In this document: in pieces, positions 53,889-63,145 of the stretch
How the letters are laid out: each line of letters begins with the position of its first letter
Numbering within the stretch: position 1 is the first letter of the stretch
NCBI GenBank assembly: GCA_020073005.1
Contig: JAIQFX010000030.1
Location: 1-64,000 of the forward strand
DNA: 64,000 bases
Source: Terriglobia bacterium
Lineage (GTDB): Bacteria; Acidobacteriota; Vicinamibacteria; Vicinamibacterales; CAVVIG01
Direction: 5' to 3'
Position numbers and translations under genes: made by a program
The notes under the pieces: model-generated
The model's database searches: none
The model's input: only the letters and a program-made list of their open reading frames with translations
Told to the model about the DNA's origin: nothing

Positions 53889-56612
53889 ATGCGAGGACTC
53901 CTCCGCCGTGCGTGGTACTTCCTCCGGCAGCACCGGCTCGATGACGAACTCGCCGAGGAGATGGAGTTTCATCGCGCGATGGCGCAGCGCGAGATCGAAA
54001 ACCGCGGCGTCGACGCGCGCGATGCCGGGTTCGCGGCGCGACGCGCGTTCGGGAGCGCCGCACTCGCCGCCGATCGATCGCGCGATGTGTGGGTCCCGCG
54101 GGCGCTCCAGGGGCTCGGCCAGGATTTCCGCCTGGCCGTGCGCACGATGTTCGCGAACCGGCTCGTGTCGTTCGTCGCGATCGTGTCGCTCGCGCTCGGC
54201 ATCGGCGCCAACACCGCGATCTTCTCGCTCGTCAACAGCTTGATGCTGCGCGCGCTGCCTGTGAAGGATCCCGCGCAACTCGTGCTCGTCAAAGGTCGCG
54301 AACCCACCGGCTATCCCGAGTGGAGCTATCCGTTGTTCGAGCAGCTCCGTCAGCGGCCAGAGTTGTTCGACGGCATCGTCGCATGGTCGCCGACCGCGCG
54401 CGCGACGGTGACTGCGGGCGCCGAGTCGCAGCACGTGGACGGCCTGCTCGCCAGCGGCTCGTTCTTCGACGTGCTGGGCGTCCGGGCCGCGATCGGCCGC
54501 ACGTTTGCCGAGACCGACGATGTGCGAGGCGGCGGGCCCGACGGTCCGGTCGCCGTCATCAGCCACGACTTCTGGCAGCGGCAGTTCGGCGGCGCGGCCG
54601 ATGCGATCGGCCGCACGCTGACGGTCGAGAACGTGCCGCTGACGATCATCGGTGTCACGCCGCCGGATTTTTTCGGTCCCGACGTCGGCCGGATGTTCGA
54701 CCTCATCGTGCCGCTGGGCGTGGAGCCGCTCCTCAGCCGGAGCGAGGCCAGGCTCGACAACCGCGATGCCACGAGCTGGCTCAACATCATGGCGCGCCTG
54801 AAACCCGGGCAGGCACGGGACGCCGCGACAGCCGGCCTGCGCGGCGTCCAGGCGCAGATGTTCGACGCGACAGTGCCCGAGCATTGGGACGCGCGCTCAC
54901 GCGACGAGTACCGCCACGAGTCGATGACCCTGCTGCCCGCGCTCACCGGTGACTCCACTGTCCGTCAGCTCTACGCACGGCCGCTGACGACGATTCTCGT
55001 CGTCGTGGTCCTGGTCCTGCTGATCGCGTGCGCCAACCTCGCCAACCTGCTGCTTGCGCGCGCGACCGCGCGCCGGCACGAGCTGAGCGTCAGGACGGCG
55101 CTCGGCGCCTCGCGCTGGCGACTGGTCCGGCAACAGCTGGCCGAAAGCGCGGTCCTCGCCGGCGCAGGCGCGGCGGGCGGGATAGTGATGGCGTCGTGGG
55201 CAAGTCGCGTGATCGTGCGACAACTCTCGACCGACGCCAAACCGGTGTTTCTCGATCTGTCGATGGACTGGCACGTGCTCGCGTTCACGATCGGCATCGC
55301 GATCGCGACGGCATTGCTGTTCGGCGTCGCGCCCGCGCTGCAGGCCTCGGGCGTCGCGCCCATGGACGCGCTGAAAGCGCGCGGCGATCGCTCGGGACCT
55401 GCTGAACGGCGGCGCGTCGGTTTCTCGAGCGGACTCGTCGTCGCGCAAGTCGCGCTGTCCGTCGTGTTACTGGTCGCCGCCGGTCTCTTCGTCCGGACGT
55501 TTACATCGCTCGTCACCCGTCACCTCGGGTTCGAGCGCGATCGCGTCCTCGTCGTCAGCGTCAACGCGCACAGCGCCGCGATCGATCCGTCACGACGCAT
55601 CGCGATGTACGAACAGGCACGCGAGGCCGTCGGCGCGCTGCCGGGCGTCGCGGCAGCCGCGGTCTCGACCCTGACGCCGCCGGTGGACGGCCCGATGTCG
55701 ATTCTCCCGCTGGCGGATGTCGGCGGCCGTCAGCCCGAGGGCGAGCGTCCGCACGCGACGATCAACGCGGTCTCTCCGGATTGGTTCGCGACGTTCGGCA
55801 CGCCGATCGTCGCGGGGCGGGATTTCTCGACGCTGGATCGCAGCGGCGCGCCGCGCGTCGCGATCGTGAACCGGGCGTTCATCCGGAAGTTCCTGGCCGG
55901 TCTGAACCCGGTCGGCCAGTCGTTCACGCCGAAGCTGCCTCCACCCAGGGACGCATCGCCGGTCACGATCGTGGGCGTCGCCGAGGACGCCGTCCTGTGG
56001 TCGCTTCGCTCCCCGATCGAACCGGCGATCTACGTGCCGATCGCGCAGGGCTTCTTGCCCGCGCCGTGGCTGGCGCAGGTGCACCTCAGCGTGCGATCGA
56101 CGAACGGTCCGCCGGCGCGGCTCGCGCGAAGCATCGGTTCGGCGGTCAGTGCGGTGAATCGCGAACTGGCGCTGACGTTCCAACCGCTCGCCGATCAAGT
56201 CGATGCGTCGCTGACGCAGGAACGCGTCGTCGCGCAGTTGTCCGGATTCTTCGGCGCGCTCGCGCTGCTGCTCGCGGGACTCGGGCTGTACGGCGTGACG
56301 GCTTACGCCGTATCGCGTCGCCGACGCGAGATCGGCATCCGCGTGGCGTTGGGCGCCGCGCCGGCCGGCGTCGTGCGTCTCGTGTTGTCGCGCGTCACGA
56401 TGCTGGTCGGACTCGGCGTCGTGATTGGGACGGGCGTCAGCCTGTGGGCGTCGCGCTACGTCGCATCCTTACTGTACGGTCTGCAGCCGCGCGATCCGGC
56501 GACGCTCAGCGGCGCGGTTGTCGTCCTGGCCGTCGTCGGCGGCCTCGCCGCCTGGCTCCCCGCCCGCCGCGCGTCGCGCATCGACCCCGCGGTCGTGTTG
56601 AGGTGCGAGTAA
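53889..56612 (+). CDS. ADOP-type ABC transporter permease, second copy
   Basis: A 907-residue paralogue of the preceding permease, 8 bp downstream. The first 60 or so residues are nearly identical (LRRAWYFLRQHRLDDELAEE), and the rest is diverged but has the same layout, including LLIACANLANLLLARATARR and the terminal RASRIDPAVVLRCE. The ATG at 53889 lies 5 nt after GAGCAGGG and matches the paralogue's start. The pair presumably arose by tandem duplication and may form a heteromer. No ATPase is linked. Confidence 0.92.
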   Translation: MRGLLRRAWYFLRQHRLDDELAEEMEFHRAMAQREIENRGVDARDAGFAARRAFGSAALAADRSRDVWVPRALQGLGQDFRLAVRTMFANRLVSFVAIVSLALGIGANTAIFSLVNSLMLRALPVKDPAQLVLVKGREPTGYPEWSYPLFEQLRQRPELFDGIVAWSPTARATVTAGAESQHVDGLLASGSFFDVLGVRAAIGRTFAETDDVRGGGPDGPVAVISHDFWQRQFGGAADAIGRTLTVENVPLTIIGVTPPDFFGPDVGRMFDLIVPLGVEPLLSRSEARLDNRDATSWLNIMARLKPGQARDAATAGLRGVQAQMFDATVPEHWDARSRDEYRHESMTLLPALTGDSTVRQLYARPLTTILVVVVLVLLIACANLANLLLARATARRHELSVRTALGASRWRLVRQQLAESAVLAGAGAAGGIVMASWASRVIVRQLSTDAKPVFLDLSMDWHVLAFTIGIAIATALLFGVAPALQASGVAPMDALKARGDRSGPAERRRVGFSSGLVVAQVALSVVLLVAAGLFVRTFTSLVTRHLGFERDRVLVVSVNAHSAAIDPSRRIAMYEQAREAVGALPGVAAAAVSTLTPPVDGPMSILPLADVGGRQPEGERPHATINAVSPDWFATFGTPIVAGRDFSTLDRSGAPRVAIVNRAFIRKFLAGLNPVGQSFTPKLPPPRDASPVTIVGVAEDAVLWSLRSPIEPAIYVPIAQGFLPAPWLAQVHLSVRSTNGPPARLARSIGSAVSAVNRELALTFQPLADQVDASLTQERVVAQLSGFFGALALLLAGLGLYGVTAYAVSRRRREIGIRVALGAAPAGVVRLVLSRVTMLVGLGVVIGTGVSLWASRYVASLLYGLQPRDPATLSGAVVVLAVVGGLAAWLPARRASRIDPAVVLRCE

Positions 56613-56639
56613 ACGCGTGATCGACGACAGTCAGACGCG

Positions 56640-57425
56640 TCAGCGATCGCGCGCGCCTGTCACGACGGCTTCCGTTGACGGCGTGCTCGCGATGATCATG
56701 TCCTGGTAGGGCAAGGCGTGGACGCCGCGCCGCCAATTTCCCTCGACCGTTCGCGTCACGTTCAATCCCGCCAGACGGTAGATCTCGACGATGAGCGACT
56801 CCGGAATCGCGACGACGGCCTCAGGTTTATCTCTCCGCGCGACTCGGTGCGAATCGCAATCGACCGGAAACAACTGCAGTGCGTCTTCTGTCGCGGGAAC
56901 ATCAGCTTGCCAGACGAACCAGGTGGCAAACAGCCGTCCGCCAGGGCGGAGCACGCGGCGGGCCTCGCGCAGGTATCTCGATACGGCGTCGGGCAGCATG
57001 TGCGTAAACACGGACACACCGATGATGACGTCGAAACTGCCGTCTGCGAACGGAAACGCGAGATCTTCAGGACGAAGCCGGCCGCGCGGATTGTACAAGC
57101 TGTTCGCGACGTCCAGACATTGAAAGTGAAAGCGCGGGTAGCGAGGCGAGATCGTTTTCGTGCACCAGGAAACGCTCGAGCGCACGACGTCGAATCCTTC
57201 GTAGCGGCCCGGTTCCTGCAGCCACGTCGTGAGCGGGCCGGCCATGCGACCGATCCCACAGCCGATTTCCAGGACGGCGTCGTGGCGGCCCAGCGAGGCG
57301 AAGTCCTTGAAGTACTCCAGGAACTGACAGCCGACCGCCACGTAGTCGCCGCCGCCGATGCCGGCGGCACGCAGGGCACGGGCGGGCGGCACCAACGGAT
57401 TGTCGTTGCGAGTGCGCCACCGCAT
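56640..57425 (-). CDS. SAM-dependent class I methyltransferase
   Basis: A 261-residue methyltransferase. Motif I is VLEIGCGIGRM, the acidic end of strand 2 is YEGFDVV, motif IV is FDVIIGVSVFTHM, and RRVLRPGGRLFATWF follows. This Methyltransf_11-type fold methylates small molecules, lipids or sugars; the substrate is not evident. The N-terminus is uncertain: an upstream GTG at 57443 is in frame, but the ATG at 57425 is chosen. It lies between the ADOP pair and a lipoprotein gene, without an operon partner. Confidence 0.85.
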   Translation of the reverse strand: MRWRTRNDNPLVPPARALRAAGIGGGDYVAVGCQFLEYFKDFASLGRHDAVLEIGCGIGRMAGPLTTWLQEPGRYEGFDVVRSSVSWCTKTISPRYPRFHFQCLDVANSLYNPRGRLRPEDLAFPFADGSFDVIIGVSVFTHMLPDAVSRYLREARRVLRPGGRLFATWFVWQADVPATEDALQLFPVDCDSHRVARRDKPEAVVAIPESLIVEIYRLAGLNVTRTVEGNWRRGVHALPYQDMIIASTPSTEAVVTGARDR

Positions 57426-57530
57426 CTGCGGCGATGCTCTCACTCGGCTCGCTCGCGTTCAAGCGACAAAAGGCCGCATCGTCTTTTCCGGGTTCGGGAA
57501 CCGTTGCGCGAATTCGGTGTCCAAGCCTGC

Positions 57531-58034
57531 ATGACCTGGCTCTACACGTTGTTGCATCGCGCGCTGCTCTTCCTTTTCGCGGCCGCGTGCGCGGCGCTGA
57601 CGGGCTGCGGGCCGTCAGTCGACCTCACGCGAGGACTGACCATCGAAGCCGTCTCGACCGGCTGGCTCGACGCCGGCCTGGTCGGCGGCCAGAACAAACT
57701 CGTCCCGACCGTCTCGCTGAAGCTGAAGAACGTCTCCGACCGTCCACTGCCGGCGCTGCAGGTGAACGCCGTGTTCCGGCGGGTCGGCGAAGACGACGAG
57801 TTCGGCAGCCGCTTCCTGACGGCGGCCACTGGCGACGGCCTCGCCTCGAGTGCGACGACGGACACACTCGTGCTGAAGTCGAATCTGGGCTACACGAGCA
57901 GCGATCCGCGCGACGAGATGCTGAAGAACTCGGAGTTCGTCGACGCGAAGGTCGACGTGTTCGCGAAATACGGATCGACGCAGTGGACGCGCGTCGGCGA
58001 ATACCGGATTGATCGCCGCCTGCTCGCGCGTTAG
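57531..58034 (+). CDS. Lipoprotein with Ig-like domain, unknown
   Basis: A 167-residue lipoprotein from the ATG at 57531, with lipobox LTGC at about residues 23-26. The mature part is one beta-sandwich-like domain (TVSLKLKNVSDRPLPALQVN) of the kind found in small envelope proteins called DUF2393-like or LEA-like. Upstream in-frame sequence lacks any domain and is excluded. The 3' end overlaps the start of the PQQ-type gene by 26 bp. Confidence 0.72.
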   Translation: MTWLYTLLHRALLFLFAAACAALTGCGPSVDLTRGLTIEAVSTGWLDAGLVGGQNKLVPTVSLKLKNVSDRPLPALQVNAVFRRVGEDDEFGSRFLTAATGDGLASSATTDTLVLKSNLGYTSSDPRDEMLKNSEFVDAKVDVFAKYGSTQWTRVGEYRIDRRLLAR

Positions 58035-59033
58035 CGTCGCGACCCTGCTCCTCGCCTGCTGCCCGCCGGTCGGCGCGCAGGTCCTGACGTCCCAGTACGA
58101 CAACGTACGCACGAGCGCGACGCTGACCGAGACGGCGCTGACGCCCGCCAACGTCAACGCGGCGCAGTTCGGCAAGCTGCGGACGATCAAGGTCGACGGC
58201 GACGTCTACGCGCAGCCGCTCTACATCCCGCGCGTCGAGATCCCCGGCAAGGGCGTCCACAACGTCGTCTACATCGCCACCGAGCACGACAGCGTGTACG
58301 CGTTCGACGCCGGCGGCCAGCCGGCCGGGCCGCTCTGGCACGTGAGCTTCCTCAAGGACGGCTTCTCGCCCGTGCCCGCGCCGGACACGAAGTGTCCGTT
58401 CATCTCGCCTGAAGTCGGGATCACCCCGACACCCGTGATCGATCTGCCGTCGGGCACGCTCTACGTCCTCGCGCGCACGAAGGAAAAGACCGGGCTGCTG
58501 ACGTCGCGCTACGTGCAGAGGCTGCACGCGCTCGCGGTCAATACCGGCGTCGAGAAATTCGGCGGGCCCGTCGAGATCAAGGCGTCAGTGAAAGGCACGG
58601 GCGGTGGGGCGACGGCTGGCGCGTCCCATTTGATCCGCTGCTCGAACTGCCGCGCGCCGGCCTCGCGCTCGCCGCCGGCCAGGTGTACCTGACGTGGGCA
58701 TCGTCGTGCGACGTGCGGCCGTATCACGGCTGGGTGATGGCGCACGACGCGCGCACGCTGCGGCAGACCGCCGTCTTCAACACGTCGCCCGACGACAACG
58801 AGAGCGGAATCTGGCAGGCCGATATGGCGCCCGCCGTGGACGCCGAGGGCGACGTCTACGTCGTCACCGGCAACGGCAGATTCGACGTGGCGGACGGCGG
58901 ACGCGACTACGGCGACAGCATGCTGAAGCTGCACTTGAACGGCGTCGATCTCGGCGTGAAGGACATCGGCGCGAAGGGCGAGGTCGACGTGTACGGGCGC
59001 CTCACGCCGCCTGCCGGTGCGGAGAAGCGATGA
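58009..59033 (+). pseudogene. PQQ-type beta-propeller protein, frameshifted and truncated
   Basis: Codons from the TTG at 58009 encode a signal peptide and the start of a quinoprotein-like propeller (YDNVRTSATLTETALTPANV, VVYIATEHDSVYAFDAGG). At the G-rich stretch near 58605-58612 the frame shifts by one. The propeller goes on in another frame (WGDGWRVPFDPLLELP, TWASSCDVRPYHGWVMAHD) until 59033. Adding one G would restore it. The protein also ends abruptly (LTPPAGAEKR), well short of a full propeller, and overlaps the convergent acyltransferase gene by 32 bp. It is probably a remnant. Confidence 0.72.
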
Positions 59034-60042
59034 TCGGCGGGAACGGCGCGGTCCGGTTCAGGAAACGGCGCTCGACGACGAGATGGAACGCGACGCCGGC
59101 GAGGAGGCTGACCGCCACCGCCAGCGCGAAGCCGGCCATGAACGGCGCGTCCCAGCGCTGCGCCAGTTTGGCAAGGCGAAGGCAGAGGGGCGCGTGGACG
59201 AGATACAGGCTGTAAGACATCACGCCGAGCGTCATCAGGACGCGGCCGAGGCGCGTCGCCGCGATCGCGGTGTCGAACGGCGCGAGCAGCACGAACGCCA
59301 CCGACACGCCGAAGCTGATCGCCAGCGGCCCGTTCCGTCCCGCGAGCGCCGACGCGAGGGCGATTGCGAAGACCGCGGCCGCCCACGCGCGCCGGCCCGG
59401 GACGCGCAGCCAGGCGAACGCCGCGATGCCGCACGCGAACTCGAGCCAGTATTCGAGGAACACGCCATCCCAGCGCCATGACGCCGGCCACTGCGCGAGA
59501 TGGTACAGCCCGGCCAGCAGCGTCAGGGCCATCAGCCAGTGCCAGCGGTGTCGCGCGGGCGCCAGCAGCGTCAGCGCGACGAGCAGATAGAACTGCTCTT
59601 CGAAGCATAGCGACCAGTACGCGGCGTTGACCGCGCCAGGCGCGCCGGCCAATCCCTGCGTCAGCGTCACCACGGCGAGCCACCGGCCGGCGCCGATGTT
59701 CACGTACGACGGGGGCTGCGTGAACGCGGCGGCCGCGAACGCGACAACGAGCGTGAAGGCGATGCTCGCCCAGTACGGCGGAACGATGCGGCGCCAGCGG
59801 TGCGCGAGGAACTGCGCGAGCGTGGCGTTCTCGCGGCGCGACACCGCCGCGAAGATGCAGTAGCCGCTGACCGGAAAGAACACGAACACGCCGGTCCAGC
59901 CGGCGAGCAGCGCTCTCGCCCACCAGCCCCGCTCCGGCGGGATCACCTTGGCCGTGCTGTGAAACGCGATCACCATCAGCGCGCCGACGGCGCGCCAGAC
60001 GTCGAGCGTGCGATAGGTGTAAGCAGACCCTCCGGGGTTCAT
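59002..60042 (-). CDS. Acyltransferase 3 family membrane protein (OafA-like)
   Basis: A 346-residue protein with about ten membrane helices. The family's LDVWRAVGALMVIAFH start (catalytic His), RRIVPPYWASI and NAAYWSLCFEEQFYLL segments are present, as is MSYSLYLVHAPL near the end. Such enzymes O-acetylate or succinylate exported polysaccharides, lipopolysaccharide or lipids. There are no sugar-biosynthesis genes nearby except the damaged GT-C-like protein at 26 kb. The ATG at 60042 is chosen over an upstream start at 60066. Confidence 0.9.
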   Translation of the reverse strand: MNPGGSAYTYRTLDVWRAVGALMVIAFHSTAKVIPPERGWWARALLAGWTGVFVFFPVSGYCIFAAVSRRENATLAQFLAHRWRRIVPPYWASIAFTLVVAFAAAAFTQPPSYVNIGAGRWLAVVTLTQGLAGAPGAVNAAYWSLCFEEQFYLLVALTLLAPARHRWHWLMALTLLAGLYHLAQWPASWRWDGVFLEYWLEFACGIAAFAWLRVPGRRAWAAAVFAIALASALAGRNGPLAISFGVSVAFVLLAPFDTAIAATRLGRVLMTLGVMSYSLYLVHAPLCLRLAKLAQRWDAPFMAGFALAVAVSLLAGVAFHLVVERRFLNRTAPFPPIIASPHRQAA

Positions 60043-60125
60043 TGTCACCAGGGAATGCAGGGGCAATGCCAGAGGGGCTCGCGAGCGGCGGAGCGCGTTC
60101 GTGCAGGGGCGCTGCCGGGATCTCG

Positions 60126-61649
60126 TCAGCGATCCAGGAAATCGCGGGCGATCGCTCTGACGTCGCGGTGTTCGACGTCGGCGGCGTAGTTCATCGCGCG
60201 CATCGCGTCCGGCGACACGCGACCCGAGAGCCGCTCGAGCGCGCGGCGCGCCTGCGGATAGCGCAGCAGCGTTTCGGCGCGGGCGACGGCGGCGGCATCG
60301 TACGGCGGGAAGTAATGCCGGTTGTCGTCGAGCTGGACGAGATCGAGCCCCTTGATCAATCCGGCGGTCGCATCTCCCGCGATCATGTCGACTTGTCCTG
60401 ACGCCAGCGCGCGATAGCTCAACGTCAGGTCCATCACATGCGGAGGCTGAGGAAAGCGCATGCCGTACGCCTTCGCCAGCCCCGTGTAGCCATCCGGACG
60501 CTCGACGAACTCATAGCCGAAGCCCGCTCGCCAATGCGCCGACTCGCGCGCCGCATCGTCGATCGTCGTCAGGCGAAGCGATCGCGCGTCCGATCCGCGC
60601 ACGAGAATCGCGAACGTGTTGTTGAAGCCGAGCGGCGGCAGGAGGGTCCGTCCCGTGCGCGCGTAGAGATCGCGCACTGACGAGAAGACGCCGGTCGAAT
60701 CCATGCTGACGGGTTGATGGAAGACCGCCGTCAGCGCCGTGCCGGTGTACTCGACGTAGACGTCGATGTCGCCGGTCAGCAGCGCGCGATCGCAAATCAG
60801 CGTGCCGCCGAGATTGAGCCGCCGCTGAACCGGCAGGCCTTCGCGCTCGATGGATTGCGCAATCAGCTCGCCGAGGACGAGCTGTTCCGTGAAGTTCTTC
60901 GATCCGACGACGATCGCGCCGCCCGCCTGCCGTGCCGCAACGCCGCTCGACACCAGCACGATCCCTGTGACAACCGCGGCCGCACTGGCGACCACCCGCC
61001 GAGACCAAGAGCGCCGCCGTGCCGACAACTCCCGCTCCATCCAGAGCAGCGATCCGTCGACGGCGAGCGCCAGCACCGCGGCGGGCACAGCGCCGGCGAG
61101 AATCACGGTCGTGTCCACCATCGACAGCCCGCGGTAGATGTACTCGCCGAGGCCGCCCGCGCCAATCGCGGCGGCGATCGTCGCCGACCCGACGCCGACG
61201 ACGGCCGCGACGCGGACGCCGGCGACGATGGACGGCAACGCCAACGGCAACTCGACCAGCCGTAACAACTGACGGGGCGTCATGCCGAGCGCGACGCCCG
61301 CCTCCCTGATCGTCGCGTCGATCCCCTGCAGCCCGGCGATCGTGGTGCGGACGATCGGCAGCAGTCCGTACAGGATCAACACGAGGAGCGCGGCGCGCGC
61401 GCCGACGCCGCCGACGAACGGCACCGGCAGCAGGAAGCCGAACATCGCCAGGCTGGGCACGGTCTGGACGATATTGGCGATCGCCGTCAGCGGCGCGGCG
61501 AGACGTGGCCGCCGCGCGGCGAAGATGCCCAGCGGCACGGCGATCGCGACGGCGACCAGCGTCGATCCGGCGACGAGCAGCACGTGCTGACCGAGCAGCG
61601 ACGCGAGCTCGACGCGGTGCGCGATCCAAAAGGAGAAGAGAGCGTTCAT
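60126..61649 (-). CDS. Osmoprotectant ABC transporter: fused permease and substrate-binding protein
   Basis: A 507-residue fusion. The first 215 residues are a BPD permease with five or six helices and the EAA loop (GVALGMTPRQLLRLVELPLA). From about residue 245 the protein is an OpuAC/ProX-type substrate-binding domain (VVGSKNFTEQLVLGELIAQ, DIDVYVEYTGTAL, DLTLSYRALASGQVDMIAGD). Proteins of this type import glycine betaine, choline, carnitine or, in the EgtU group, ergothioneine. It is encoded 1 bp downstream of the ATPase, so the two form an operon. The ligand cannot be decided from this sequence alone. Confidence 0.92.
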   Translation of the reverse strand: MNALFSFWIAHRVELASLLGQHVLLVAGSTLVAVAIAVPLGIFAARRPRLAAPLTAIANIVQTVPSLAMFGFLLPVPFVGGVGARAALLVLILYGLLPIVRTTIAGLQGIDATIREAGVALGMTPRQLLRLVELPLALPSIVAGVRVAAVVGVGSATIAAAIGAGGLGEYIYRGLSMVDTTVILAGAVPAAVLALAVDGSLLWMERELSARRRSWSRRVVASAAAVVTGIVLVSSGVAARQAGGAIVVGSKNFTEQLVLGELIAQSIEREGLPVQRRLNLGGTLICDRALLTGDIDVYVEYTGTALTAVFHQPVSMDSTGVFSSVRDLYARTGRTLLPPLGFNNTFAILVRGSDARSLRLTTIDDAARESAHWRAGFGYEFVERPDGYTGLAKAYGMRFPQPPHVMDLTLSYRALASGQVDMIAGDATAGLIKGLDLVQLDDNRHYFPPYDAAAVARAETLLRYPQARRALERLSGRVSPDAMRAMNYAADVEHRDVRAIARDFLDR

Positions 61650-61650
61650 G

Positions 61651-62415
61651 TCATCGCTCGGCTGAAGCCTCGCGCTGCGTCGCGATCACGGCGTCCAGGA
61701 GTTGACGGACGCGCGGATCCGTCGATGCGGCCACCGCCGCGGGAACATCGCACACCACGAGACGGCCGGCATCGATGACGCCGACGCGATCGCCGAGCGC
61801 GAAGGCCTCGCCCATGTCGTGCGTGACGATGATCACCGTCTTCCTGACCTTCTGCTGGATGCGACGGAATTCGGCGCGCAGCTCGGCGCGCGTCATGGGA
61901 TCGAGCGCGCCGAACGGCTCGTCCATCAGAAGTACCGGTGGATCGGCCGCGAGCGCGCGCGCGACGCCGACGCGCTGGCGCTGTCCGCCCGACAATTCGT
62001 CCGGCCATCGCGCGGCGAACTGCTGCGGCGGCAGTCCGACCAGATCGAGCAACTCGCGGACGCGCGCATCCGTGCGCTCGGCGGTCCATCGCTCGAGGCC
62101 CGGGACGACCGCGACGTTGTCCGCCACGGTCATGTGCGGGAACAGCCCGATGTCCTGCAGCACGTAGCCGACGCGGCGGCGCAGCGCGATCGGATCCCAC
62201 TCGCGCGCGTCGCGGCCCTCGACCAGGACGGTGCCGGCGTCCGCCGTCAGCAATCGATTGACGAGCTTGATGACCGTCGTCTTGCCGGCGCCGCTCCGGC
62301 CGACGAGCGCGAGGACCTCGCCGGCCTCGACGCCGAGGCTGAAATGGTCGAGCGCGCGCGCGCCGTTGGGCCGCGTGAGTGACACGTCTCTGAACTCGAT
62401 GGAGAACGTGGACAT
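61651..62415 (-). CDS. Osmoprotectant ABC transporter ATP-binding protein
   Basis: A 254-residue ATPase with Walker A LVGRSGAGKTTVIKL, signature LSGGQRQRVGVARAL, Walker B PPVLLMDEPFGALD and the switch His in VTHDMGEA. The N-terminal DVSLTRPNGARALDHFS is typical of the OpuCA/ProV group without the C-terminal CBS domains, which are absent here. It energises the fused permease/binding protein encoded next. The ATG at 62415 follows GCCCTCTG and no clear ribosome binding site. Confidence 0.93.
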   Translation of the reverse strand: MSTFSIEFRDVSLTRPNGARALDHFSLGVEAGEVLALVGRSGAGKTTVIKLVNRLLTADAGTVLVEGRDAREWDPIALRRRVGYVLQDIGLFPHMTVADNVAVVPGLERWTAERTDARVRELLDLVGLPPQQFAARWPDELSGGQRQRVGVARALAADPPVLLMDEPFGALDPMTRAELRAEFRRIQQKVRKTVIIVTHDMGEAFALGDRVGVIDAGRLVVCDVPAAVAASTDPRVRQLLDAVIATQREASAER

Positions 62416-62546
62416 CAGAGGGCGACACTAACATCAAACCGGGGGGCCACGAATCCTATCGCTGGCATCCGCTCAGATCGCGCCGGCGGCGCATCACTCA
62501 CGATGGAGGGAGGCAACGGTTTCTTCGGGCGGAACTATCGTGGCGG

Positions 62547-62930
62547 TCAGGAATACCGGGCTCGCCGCAGCAGGCCCCGTAACGATTCGACCAGCAAATC
62601 CTGCTGGATCGTGTGGCTCGTGATTGGCAGCATGGGGATGGGACGGCCGGCCTGACCGGTCGGCAGCCGGACGCGGAGCCTCGCCGCCGCGGGCACGCTG
62701 GCGATGACGGCCTCCGCGCGCAACGTCCGCATGGACACGAGGGCCGTCTCGACAGAATAGAACGGGGCGACGGCGAAGTGGCACCGAGCAAGAATGCCTT
62801 CGGCGACGTCACGCCGCGCCGAATCCTCATCGATCACGACGATCAGCGGCGCGCTGCCGCCGCGGTCGGGGACGCGACGGCCACCGCGTAAGTTCATTCG
62901 ACGATCTGCTCTGTGGCGCCGGTCCTTCAT
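62547..62930 (-). CDS. Degenerate receiver-like protein
   Basis: A 127-residue protein. From about residue 28 it follows the CheY-like fold: PLIVVIDEDSARRDVAEGIL (first strand and acidic pair), then strands with AEAVIASVPA and PMLPITSH. At the position of the phosphorylated Asp after strand 3 there is Ser or Val, so it is unlikely to be phosphorylated. It may act as a stand-alone scaffold or be a decayed response regulator. The basic N-terminal tail (KDRRHRADRRMNLRGGRR) is of doubtful reality; ATG codons at 62930 and about 62897 are both possible. From 62931 to 63145 nothing is seen. Confidence 0.6.
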   Translation of the reverse strand: MKDRRHRADRRMNLRGGRRVPDRGGSAPLIVVIDEDSARRDVAEGILARCHFAVAPFYSVETALVSMRTLRAEAVIASVPAAARLRVRLPTGQAGRPIPMLPITSHTIQQDLLVESLRGLLRRARYS

Positions 62931-63145
62931 TCGTTCTCCCTCACGGCCCGTCGCGTCAGGTTGCCATTCTTACAGGTCCCCCACTGCAAATGCCTCCGCC
63001 GCCGGGACGACTGGATTCGTCAGGAGCAACTGTGCGCTGAGACGCGGTCGAGCGCAAGGCGGCAAATCATGGTACGGAGGACAGGAAAGACATAGCCACG
63101 GGGCTGCGACCGAGCTGCGCCGAAGTGTGACGTCCCGCGCTGCAG

